A DNA stretch of 11,961 nucleotides from Acidimicrobiia bacterium (GTDB lineage Bacteria; Actinomycetota; Acidimicrobiia; UBA5794; UBA11373), in NCBI GenBank assembly GCA_025456165.1, contig JALOLI010000013.1, positions 1 through 11,961 on the forward strand, written 5' to 3'. The translations under genes were made by a program, and so were the position numbers. Each line of letters begins with the position of its first letter. Within the stretch, counting starts at the first letter, position 1. Shown piece after piece: positions 6,921 through 11,961 of this stretch. The notes under the pieces are model-generated. The model was given only the letters and a program-made list of their open reading frames with translations, did not search any database and had not been told where the DNA came from.

Positions 6921-7676
6921 ATGATCGACAAGTCGGTGATCGTCACCGGGGCCAGCAGCGGGTTGGGCGCCCACATCACCCGCCACCTCGTCGGCGAGGG
7001 AGCGCGGGTGGCTGCCGGAGCCCGCCGGGTCGACCGCCTTCAGGCCCTGGCCCAGGAGTTGGCCGGCGCCCCGGGGCGCCTGCTCGTGATGGACGCCGAC
7101 ATCACCCGGGCCGAGGATGCCGAACGGCTTGTGGCCGCAGCAGCCGAAGCTTTCGGCGGCATCGACGCCCTGGTCAACAACGCCGGCATGGAGGTCCAGG
7201 GCTCGATCGAAGTGCTTGCTGAGGCCGACCTCCAGGCGATGCTGCGCACCAATGTGGTCGGCCCCTTCCTATGCACCCGGGCGGCGCTCCCCTGGTTGAA
7301 GGTGCGGGGCGGCTCCATCGTCAACATCGGCTCCACGGTCGTCCCCCGGGCGCCCCGCAACCGCTTCGGCTACGTGGGCACCAAGGGGGCAGTGGAGGCG
7401 ATGTCGCGCGCCCTGGCCGGGGATCTGGGACCACACAACATCCGGGTGAACGTGGTGCGGCCGGGCATCGTGCCCTCGGAGTTGCGCGGGCTCACCGAAG
7501 AGGAGGAAGCGCGCACCCTGGGCGAGCGGGTGCCCCGCATCCAGGCCCTGGCCACGGTGGGCAAGGGGATGGACGTCGCCGCCGCCGTCGCCTTCCTGAT
7601 CTCCGACGAGGCCGCCTGGATCACCGGGGCGCTGCTCGACGTCGACGGCGGCTACGCCCTGGGGGTGTGGCGGTGA
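6921..7676 (+). CDS. Short-chain dehydrogenase/reductase (classical SDR)
   Basis: A 251-residue NAD(P)-dependent oxidoreductase of normal length for the classical SDR family. Visible motifs: T9-GASSGLG16 (Rossmann nucleotide loop), D60 with the following strand, NNAG (86-89), N111, the catalytic Ser138, Tyr151 and Lys155 (YxxxK), and PGIV after the sixth strand. ARRVDRL after the second strand (residues 34-40) carries arginines typical of NADP preference, which is an inference. The C-terminal ITGALLDVDGGY is the usual cofactor/substrate-side ending. The start is set by AAGGAG 6 bases upstream. It reads towards the M15 lipoprotein gene with only 7 bases between the two stops. Many such genes are called FabG-like, but the substrate cannot be deduced here. 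Confidence 0.95.
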   Translation: MIDKSVIVTGASSGLGAHITRHLVGEGARVAAGARRVDRLQALAQELAGAPGRLLVMDADITRAEDAERLVAAAAEAFGGIDALVNNAGMEVQGSIEVLAEADLQAMLRTNVVGPFLCTRAALPWLKVRGGSIVNIGSTVVPRAPRNRFGYVGTKGAVEAMSRALAGDLGPHNIRVNVVRPGIVPSELRGLTEEEEARTLGERVPRIQALATVGKGMDVAAAVAFLISDEAAWITGALLDVDGGYALGVWR

Positions 7677-7687
7677 GGCGGCCTCAC
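7673..7687. other. Perfect palindrome spanning both convergent stop codons
   Basis: GTGAGGC-G-GCCTCAC: 7-bp arms around one central base at 7680. The TGA of the SDR gene (7674-7676) and the TGA of the opposing lipoprotein gene (minus strand, 7686-7684) are mirror halves. It might act as a small bidirectional terminator, although the one-base centre would have to open to form a hairpin loop. Confidence 0.5.
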
Positions 7688-9345
7688 GGGACGACCGGGC
7701 AGGCCTCCTGCCGGGTGGTCGGCTGGTCGTCCCCCTCGACGAACCAGTAAGTCAGGCCGGCGTCGGATACCCCGGGGCGGTAACCACCCAGGTACACGGT
7801 CACGCTGCCGTCGCCATCGAGGAAGTAGAGGTCGGGGCGGCCGTCTCCGTCGAGGTCGCCTACCGCAAGGGCCCCGTCGTGGCCGGACACCCCGGTCGTC
7901 ACGCGGGCCGGATCGCCGGCGTAGCCCGCGGCGCCGGAGAGGATGAGCAGCCGGGCCGGGTCGTCCGGGCCGAGGGCGAACAGGTCGGGCACCCCGTCCC
8001 CGTCATAGTCGCCCAGGGCGAAGCGCCACCCCTCCCCCACCCCCTCCGGCAGCCCGGCCTCGGTGAGCAGAGCCTCGAAACCCGGCCCGGCCCAGACCTC
8101 CAGAACGCCCTTGCCGGGTTGCAGCACGAACAGGTCGCTGCTGCCGTCCCGGTCGTAGTCGCCGGCCAGGAACACGGCATCGGGCGCGGCGGGCGCCCCC
8201 GTCACCCGGGGCCGCAGCCTCTGCCCGAAGCCGGAGGCGTGGGTGTGGATGGTGACCTCCACCCGCTCTCCCGAGGCGTCGACCTCCCACAGGTCGGGCC
8301 GGGCATCCCCGTCGCCGTCGGCCACCAGCAGGGCCGCCGCCGGCGCGATCGGCGAGGTGAGCAGCGGGGTGCACCCGGCCTCGAAGCCGTAGAGCGCCTG
8401 GGCGATCTCCACCCCCAGTCCCCCCTCCGCCGTCCAGGGGTGAGTGCGGACCACATCCGGGGCGCCATCCCGGTCGGCGTCGGCCAGGAACAGGCTGGAG
8501 CCCGCGGGCGCTGGGCCCAGCACGGTGGCGAAGGTCACGCCCCGGAGGAAGGGCCACTCCGCGGTGCGGGCAGTGGCGGGCACCGCCGGGGGGTATCCCG
8601 GGGTGTAGAGCGGCCCCTGCCAGGAGAAGTGCATCGCGTCCTTGATGGTCTGCCAGGCGCCGCCCCAGCACCAGCCGGCATCGGTCCACGCCTTCACGAA
8701 CCAATCCGGCATGTCGGTCTCCAGCACGTTGTCGCCCCGGTACGGATTGGCGATGCTGTTGATGTCTATGGCCGCACCCACGGCGTGGAACGACAAGTAG
8801 CGCTTGGGGGCCACCGTCGCGGGGCGGAAGCTGTGCACCTCGCCCGAGCGGATCTCGTAGTAGTTGCCCGCCGCTTCCTCCCGCTCCAGGTTGGCGATCA
8901 CCTGCTGCAGCGCGGGGACGACGGCGTCGTGGACCCAGACGGTGACCTCCCGATCGCCGGTCATGGGAAGGGCCACTTCGACCAGGTGCTCCCTGATCTC
9001 GGCGAAGTCCCGACCGTAGAAGTCGCCCCACGGGCCCCGGATCGCCTCTTCGTCGGAGAGGTCCCCGGCGACGGTGGCGTACGGGCCGCGGATGCCCTGG
9101 GCCACCCCGCACCCGGCCGACTCGTTGAACGAGGGCAGCGGGCCGGCGGGCCGGCCGGGCTCAGGGAGGTAGGGGCCGTCGGGCACCGGCGTGGTGGTGC
9201 TGGTCGAGACGGCCGCGTCGGCGGTGGACGGGGAAGCAGCCGAAGTCGAGGTCGAGGTGCCTTCCGACCCGCCGAAAGAGCAGGAGGCGGTCAGCGCCAG
9301 CCCGGCGAGGGCTACCGTCGCCGCGCCCTTCCCGGTCGCTCTCAT
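7684..9345 (-). CDS. Lipoprotein with M15-type zinc peptidase domain fused to five FG-GAP/VCBS-like calcium repeats
   Basis: A 553-residue predicted lipoprotein. The signal peptide ends at ALTASC (Cys22; Thr at -3 is a slightly atypical lipobox), and a Ser/Thr-rich linker runs to about residue 55. The domain at about 130-245 matches the M15 D-Ala-D-Ala carboxypeptidase / L-Ala-D-Glu peptidase group: SFHAVGAAIDIN gives zinc ligands His187 and Asp194, GWCWGGAW is typical of the subgroup, and DAMHFSW gives the base Asp236 and zinc ligand His239. It is followed by five Asp-rich loops of the DxDxDGxxDL type at about 289, 343, 396, 446 and 497, spaced 50-54 residues, as in integrin-like FG-GAP propellers that bind calcium. 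It probably cuts peptidoglycan peptides on the outer face of the membrane. The start is supported by a GGGGAGGGG purine run just upstream. Divergent from the cupin gene. Confidence 0.88.
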   Translation of the reverse strand: MRATGKGAATVALAGLALTASCSFGGSEGTSTSTSAASPSTADAAVSTSTTTPVPDGPYLPEPGRPAGPLPSFNESAGCGVAQGIRGPYATVAGDLSDEEAIRGPWGDFYGRDFAEIREHLVEVALPMTGDREVTVWVHDAVVPALQQVIANLEREEAAGNYYEIRSGEVHSFRPATVAPKRYLSFHAVGAAIDINSIANPYRGDNVLETDMPDWFVKAWTDAGWCWGGAWQTIKDAMHFSWQGPLYTPGYPPAVPATARTAEWPFLRGVTFATVLGPAPAGSSLFLADADRDGAPDVVRTHPWTAEGGLGVEIAQALYGFEAGCTPLLTSPIAPAAALLVADGDGDARPDLWEVDASGERVEVTIHTHASGFGQRLRPRVTGAPAAPDAVFLAGDYDRDGSSDLFVLQPGKGVLEVWAGPGFEALLTEAGLPEGVGEGWRFALGDYDGDGVPDLFALGPDDPARLLILSGAAGYAGDPARVTTGVSGHDGALAVGDLDGDGRPDLYFLDGDGSVTVYLGGYRPGVSDAGLTYWFVEGDDQPTTRQEACPVVP

Positions 9346-9355
9346 GGAGACCCCT

Positions 9356-9387
9356 CCCCTACCTGCGAACCATGAAGATGGTAGGGG
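9356..9387. promoter_or_regulatory. Nested inverted repeats in the M15/cupin divergent promoter region
   Basis: CCCCTACC (9356-9363) and GGTAGGGG (9380-9387) are perfect 8-bp arms 16 bases apart. Inside, ACCAT (9369-9373) and ATGGT (9378-9382) form a second, mutually exclusive 5-bp stem with a 4-base loop. In the M15 leader the outer arm adjoins the Shine-Dalgarno region. A minus-strand TACCAT (9383-9378), 32 bases before the M15 start, could be its -10, which would suit an operator role. Confidence 0.5.
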
Positions 9388-9411
9388 GCCTGCCGGAATG
9401 GACGGCGGCCT

Positions 9412-9450
9412 TTGGTCGCGCCACCCGCGGCGTCTAGCGTCGCCCCCTAC
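9412..9450 (+). promoter_or_regulatory. Candidate promoter of the cupin gene with an adjoining CCCCTAC element
   Basis: TTGGTC (9412-9417) and TAGCGT (9435-9440) are separated by 17 bases, the best -35/-10 pair in the window. The TAGCGT lies 36 bases before the GTG start. CCCCTAC (9444-9450), the same sequence as the arms at 9356-9387, sits just after the -10, about where transcription would start. Confidence 0.55.
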
Positions 9451-9476
9451 AGGCTCAGAGCACCGAGGAGGCCGAG

Positions 9477-9986
9477 GTGACGGCAGGGACCGGGGAAGAG
9501 AACGCCACGGGCCGGGGCGCCGCCGAGCCCTACTTCAAGCTGGCGGAGCCCAGGGCGGGCGCCTGCGACCCGACGGGAGCCTCCATCATCAACATCGACG
9601 ACTACCCCCGCTACGAGATCGCCGAGGGAGTCGTGTTCTGCCCGGTGTTCGGGAAGAACCTCTCACTCAACTTCGTAGTGTTCCCCCCGCAGAGCGGCTT
9701 CCCGACCCACGCCCACCCGGAGGAGCAGATCAGCATCGTGCGCGAGGGGACGATGGAGATCACCGTGGGGGACATCACCCGGCTGGTGGTCCCCGGCGAT
9801 GTGATCGTCTTCCCCCCTGACGTCCCCCACTCCGGCCGCACCGGCGCCCTGGCCTGCCGCCTCATCGACACCTTCTCCCCACCCCGGGAGGGGTTGCGCG
9901 AGGTGATCACCACGGCCAACCCGGCCCGCTCGGCCGATATCGAGCGCTGGTGGGACCCGGGGGCCGACGCCTCCCCCGCGGGTTGA
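9477..9986 (+). CDS. Single-domain cupin protein
   Basis: A 169-residue cytoplasmic protein read from the GTG at 9477, which GAGGAGG (9465-9471) precedes by 5 bases. One cupin beta-barrel is visible: motif 1 FPTHAHPEEQISIVREG (residues 75-91) offers His78, His80 and Glu83/Gln84 as metal ligand candidates, and motif 2 PGDVIVFPPDVPHSG (106-120) gives His118. Gln84 stands where the canonical HxHxxxE motif has Glu, a variation seen in other cupins. The region before the barrel (residues 1-40) carries no recognised domain. It could be a small-molecule-binding protein or a metal-dependent enzyme; the sequence does not decide. It is divergent from the M15 lipoprotein gene across a 131-base promoter region and converges with the unknown gene 27 bases downstream. 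Confidence 0.85.
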   Translation: MTAGTGEENATGRGAAEPYFKLAEPRAGACDPTGASIINIDDYPRYEIAEGVVFCPVFGKNLSLNFVVFPPQSGFPTHAHPEEQISIVREGTMEITVGDITRLVVPGDVIVFPPDVPHSGRTGALACRLIDTFSPPREGLREVITTANPARSADIERWWDPGADASPAG

Positions 9987-10013
9987 GGCGCCCGCCACGC
10001 CGCCCCGGCCGGC

Positions 10014-10874
10014 TCAGCTTGCCCCCGAACCCGCCGTGAAGGTGGCCATGATCCCCTCGAGCAAGCCACAGACGGCGGCATCGCGGCCGGGGCCCGGGTC
10101 GGGCAGGCGCACGGCCCGAAGGCGCGCCGCGGCGATCGTCGGGTCGGGCACCACGAACAACTCGTCGACCTCCATGCCGTCGAAGCGCATCGCCTCACCT
10201 TGGGACACCACGAGCATGCTCACCGCAGTGGCCGCCGCCGCCCGGTAGCCGTGCTCGTGCTCGACCACCTTCCCCGACAGCGCCACCACCCCCAGCGCCA
10301 GCGGTCCCTTCGGCTCGAGGGCCTCGAGGGCCGCCGCCGCCGTCTTGGTGGCGTAGATCCCGCAGGGCGGCGGGCCGCAGGAGCCGTCGGTGTGGGGCAC
10401 GTCGGTGCGGTCGGCATCGGCTCGCCGTCCGTAGTCGAGGCACCGGGCCAGCACCGTGGGCACCGGCCAGGCGACGCACACTCCCCGCAGGCGGTTCTGG
10501 GCGATCCCCCAGGCGCGGTAGGCGAACACCACCGTGGAGGAGCGCACCACGGGGAGGGGCCGCCGCACCCGGGGCACGGGCGGAGGCGGCGGAGGCGGGA
10601 AGCCCCCCAGCGCCACACCCGGCGCCGCGGGGCGGGAAGTCAGCAGCACCGAGAGGGGGTACTGCAGCGGCGGGGCCGCAGGCGGCTCGTCAAAGCCCAG
10701 GCTCTGCTCCAGGTGGCGGGCGAGTCGCCTGGCCCGCTGCAGGCGGAGCAGGCCGGGCAGGGGCCGGGGCGGCGGCCCGGGATCCTCCCCCGCCTCGAAG
10801 GCCCGCCGCCATCGCGTGATGGCGTCGAGCGCCGCGGCATCGGGGGGATCCTCGGGTGCGGCCGGCGGGTCCAT
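10014..10874 (-). CDS. Unknown proline-rich protein with a C-x4-CGIYA domain, predicted LexA-regulated
   Basis: A 286-residue protein from the ATG at 10874; the ATG at 10889 (291 residues) is the alternative. The frame is open to 11105, but that would run through the promoter region and into the opposing lipoprotein gene. No Shine-Dalgarno is seen; the predicted -10 ends only about 10 bases before 10874, so the mRNA may be nearly leaderless. The N-terminal part (1-110) is rich in Pro and Arg and has seven prolines in a row at 93-99. Residues 135-225 hold C133, C145, HTDGSCGPPPCGIYATK (161-177), and VVALSGKVVEHEHGYRA (196-212). I recall similar C-G-I-Y-A ... G-x-V-x-E-H-E-x-G-Y-R-A arrangements in uncharacterised actinobacterial and phage proteins, with no known function. 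No transmembrane segment or signal peptide is seen. Confidence 0.7.
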   Translation of the reverse strand: MDPPAAPEDPPDAAALDAITRWRRAFEAGEDPGPPPRPLPGLLRLQRARRLARHLEQSLGFDEPPAAPPLQYPLSVLLTSRPAAPGVALGGFPPPPPPPVPRVRRPLPVVRSSTVVFAYRAWGIAQNRLRGVCVAWPVPTVLARCLDYGRRADADRTDVPHTDGSCGPPPCGIYATKTAAAALEALEPKGPLALGVVALSGKVVEHEHGYRAAAATAVSMLVVSQGEAMRFDGMEVDELFVVPDPTIAAARLRAVRLPDPGPGRDAAVCGLLEGIMATFTAGSGAS

Positions 10875-10884
10875 AGGAATGGCG

Positions 10885-10914
10885 ACCATACACCGGGCGA
10901 ACAGGTGTTCGCAA
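10885..10914 (-). promoter_or_regulatory. Candidate promoter of the unknown gene, overlapping the LexA box
   Basis: On the minus strand TTGCGA (10914-10909) and TATGGT (10890-10885) form a -35/-10 pair with an 18-base spacer. The transcript would begin near 10878, about 4 bases before the ATG at 10874. The LexA-like palindrome fills most of the spacer and overlaps the -35 end, as expected for repression. Confidence 0.5.
10897..10912. promoter_or_regulatory. LexA (SOS) box
   Basis: GCGAACAGGTGTTCGC: 7-bp arms GCGAACA/TGTTCGC around GG. Its core fits the Gram-positive/actinobacterial LexA consensus CGAACRNRYGTTCG at every position. It is the only full match I found in the window, and it lies upstream of the unknown minus-strand gene (start at 10874 or 10889). 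It is about 20 bases outside the plus-strand lipoprotein promoter, so control of the minus gene is more likely. Confidence 0.72.
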
Positions 10915-10958
10915 CGGGTCGGGGAGCGGAGATTTCGCGACCCGGGCCTCCGGCCCGG

Positions 10959-10985
10959 TAGCCTCGGCGGCAGCGAACCGGGAGG
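10959..10985 (+). promoter_or_regulatory. Candidate -10 (TAGCCT) and start-deciding RBS of the small lipoprotein gene
   Basis: TAGCCT (10959-10964) lies 26 bases before the GTG at 10991; TTTCGC (10933-10938) is a weak -35 with a 20-base spacer. GGGAGG (10980-10985) is 5 bases before the GTG at 10991 but only 2 bases before the one at 10988, so 10991 is preferred. Confidence 0.45.
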
Positions 10986-10990
10986 CTGTG

Positions 10991-11524
10991 GTGCGGCAAA
11001 CGGCAGGGGCCCTGCTGGCGGCGGGGATCGTGGCGCTGGCGGGCTGCGGAGGGCAGACGACGGCAACCACCACCACAGCGGGCACGACCACGACCACGAC
11101 TGCACCTGCGACGACAGCTGCCACCGCCGACCCGGCGGCCCTCGGCGACGAGATAGGCGCCCTCTACCTGGCCGCCTACGACGACCTGATCGCCCTGCTC
11201 GCCGACCGGCCCGCTTCCGCCGACGCGGCCGCCGCCCTCGCCTCCCTCAAGGAGCAGTACATCCAGCAGATGGTGGCGCTGGGCCATCGGCGGGAAGCCC
11301 TGGACGACGCCGGCCGGGCCGCCGTCGACGCTCGCATCACCGCCGCTCTCGGCAGCCTGTCAACGGCCACCTACGACGCCTACCAGCAGGCCTACGCCGA
11401 CTACTCCGGCGATCTCGAAGTGACCAACCTGATCGCCTCGTTCAACATCCTGGGCCAGTACGCCAACTTCGATCTGCTCCGCGAGCAGGCCCCCGACGAG
11501 GCCGAACGGCTGGGGATCGGATAG
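10991..11524 (+). CDS. Small Thr-rich lipoprotein of unknown function
   Basis: A 177-residue protein read from the second of two adjacent GTG codons (10988 and 10991), because GGGAGG at 10980-10985 is properly spaced only from the second. The signal peptide ends in the lipobox LAGC (Cys19), followed by a Thr-rich linker (about residues 20-46) coded partly by three tandem CACGAC hexamers. The rest is predicted mostly helical, rich in Ala, Asp and Tyr (for example ATYDAYQQAYADYSGDLE), without catalytic motifs or cysteines. It should sit on the outer face of the membrane. I do not recognise a family. It is divergent from the LexA-box gene and its promoter candidate lies outside the box, so joint SOS control is possible but weakly supported. 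Confidence 0.75.
   Translation: MRQTAGALLAAGIVALAGCGGQTTATTTTAGTTTTTTAPATTAATADPAALGDEIGALYLAAYDDLIALLADRPASADAAAALASLKEQYIQQMVALGHRREALDDAGRAAVDARITAALGSLSTATYDAYQQAYADYSGDLEVTNLIASFNILGQYANFDLLREQAPDEAERLGIG
11083..11100 (+). repeat. Tandem hexamer (CACGAC x3) in the lipoprotein linker
   Basis: Three exact copies of CACGAC in a row encode part of the poly-Thr linker (ACG/ACC alternation). Such a repeat could vary in length by slippage without leaving the reading frame. Confidence 0.6.
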
Positions 11525-11586
11525 CCGTCCACGGCCCGGCGGGGCAGGTTGCGGCATGTCCCGGCCCGGCGCCCGGCTCTCTCCGA

Positions 11587-11961
11587 TCAGGGCACGAGCC
11601 ACTCGGGCTTGCGCCCTTCCACCACCCGCAGGATGTTGGCGAACCCGTTGCTGAACCGGCGCGGCCAGGAGTCGAAGGTGGGCCCGGCGCAATGTGAGGT
11701 GATGAGGCAGTTGTCCAGGTCCAGGAGGGGATGGCCCGGCGGCGGCGGCTCCTGGGCCAGGACATCGAGGGCGGCGCCGAGGAGGCGGCGCTCGCTGAGA
11801 GCGCGGGCCAGCGCCGCCTCGTCGATGATCTCTCCGCGTGCGGTGTTGACCAGCAGGGCGCCCGGCTTCATCAGTGCGAGTTCGGGCTCGCCGATGAGGT
11901 GCCGGGTGGCCGCGCTGAGGGGGAGGTGCAGGCTGACGACGTCGGCCTCGGCGAGCAGGGC
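11587..11961 (-). CDS. D-isomer specific 2-hydroxyacid dehydrogenase (C-terminal part, cut by window end)
   Basis: The last 124 residues of a gene that begins beyond 11961. The frame is open from the window edge through DVVSLHLPLSAATRHLIG and MKPGALLVNTARGEIIDEAAL to the TGA at 11589-11587. These are the standard NAD-binding-domain features of the D-2-hydroxyacid dehydrogenase family. The three catalytic residues are visible: Arg in NTARGEIID, Glu in LAQEPPPPGHP, and His in TSHCAGPT. It should interconvert a 2-oxoacid and a D-2-hydroxyacid with NAD(P)H in the cytoplasm; family members include phosphoglycerate, glyoxylate and lactate dehydrogenases, and the substrate cannot be named without the N-terminal domain. 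It converges with the small lipoprotein gene; the 62-base gap shows only a repeated CGGCCCGGCG and no convincing terminator. Confidence 0.9.
   Translation of the reverse strand, partial: ALLAEADVVSLHLPLSAATRHLIGEPELALMKPGALLVNTARGEIIDEAALARALSERRLLGAALDVLAQEPPPPGHPLLDLDNCLITSHCAGPTFDSWPRRFSNGFANILRVVEGRKPEWLVP

Noticed and set aside
7976..8135. Further half LexA-like sequences (GAACAGGT) near 6078, 7977 and 8128
   Set aside because: They lack the second arm; the two inside the M15 gene come from the repeated Asp-Leu-Phe codons of the calcium loops.
7879..9375. 498-residue open frame opposite the M15 lipoprotein
   Set aside because: The minus strand encodes a signal peptide, zinc motif and calcium repeats; this frame is a compositional shadow.
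10875..11105. Extension of the unknown gene to an ATG at 11105
   Set aside because: It would cross the LexA box and both promoters and overlap the start of the opposing lipoprotein gene; the translation is low complexity.
11525..11586. Terminator between the small lipoprotein and the dehydrogenase gene
   Set aside because: The gap has a direct repeat of CGGCCCGGCG but no inverted arms long enough for a convincing stem and no T-run.

Overview
The window is about 12 kb of very GC-rich DNA with dense, short-spaced genes on both strands. Several things point to an actinobacterium, possibly of the Acidimicrobiia type: lipoproteins with Thr/Ser-rich linkers, a PPOX-fold protein of the F420/flavin family, TAGnnT-type -10 hexamers, and a LexA box of the Gram-positive form. 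This is inference from sequence style; there is no rRNA or other marker gene. Eleven protein genes are supported, two of them cut by the window ends. I see no tRNA, rRNA, insertion sequence or CRISPR array.

Left part (1-2745, + strand): a tightly coupled operon for an oxygen-sensitive radical enzyme of the 2-hydroxyacyl-CoA dehydratase / benzoyl-CoA reductase superfamily. It holds two related catalytic subunits (the first truncated by the window start) and one 257-residue ATP-dependent activase, joined by ATGA stop/start overlaps. A single small activase with no second ATPase subunit next to it favours the dehydratase type. A separate lipoprotein gene of the serine beta-lactamase / D,D-carboxypeptidase fold follows (2810-4036).

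Middle (4067-7676): on the minus strand lie a NylA-like amidase and a small PPOX-fold protein. On the plus strand lie a P-loop protein with an aberrant Walker A motif and a classical short-chain dehydrogenase. The PPOX/P-loop divergent gap carries a perfect 15-bp direct repeat and a 10-bp palindrome.

Right part (7684-11961): a lipoprotein that fuses an M15-type zinc peptidase domain to five calcium-loop (FG-GAP-like) repeats is divergent from a cupin gene. Their shared promoter region carries inverted and repeated CCCCTAC elements. Next comes an unknown proline-rich gene with a near-perfect LexA (SOS) box inside its predicted promoter, divergent from a small Thr-rich lipoprotein. The C-terminal part of a D-2-hydroxyacid dehydrogenase closes the window.

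No single pathway joins all genes. The best leads for something undescribed are the SOS-box-controlled unknown gene, the CCCCTAC-controlled M15/cupin pair, the M15 plus calcium-propeller fusion, and the P-loop protein with a substituted Walker A glycine.
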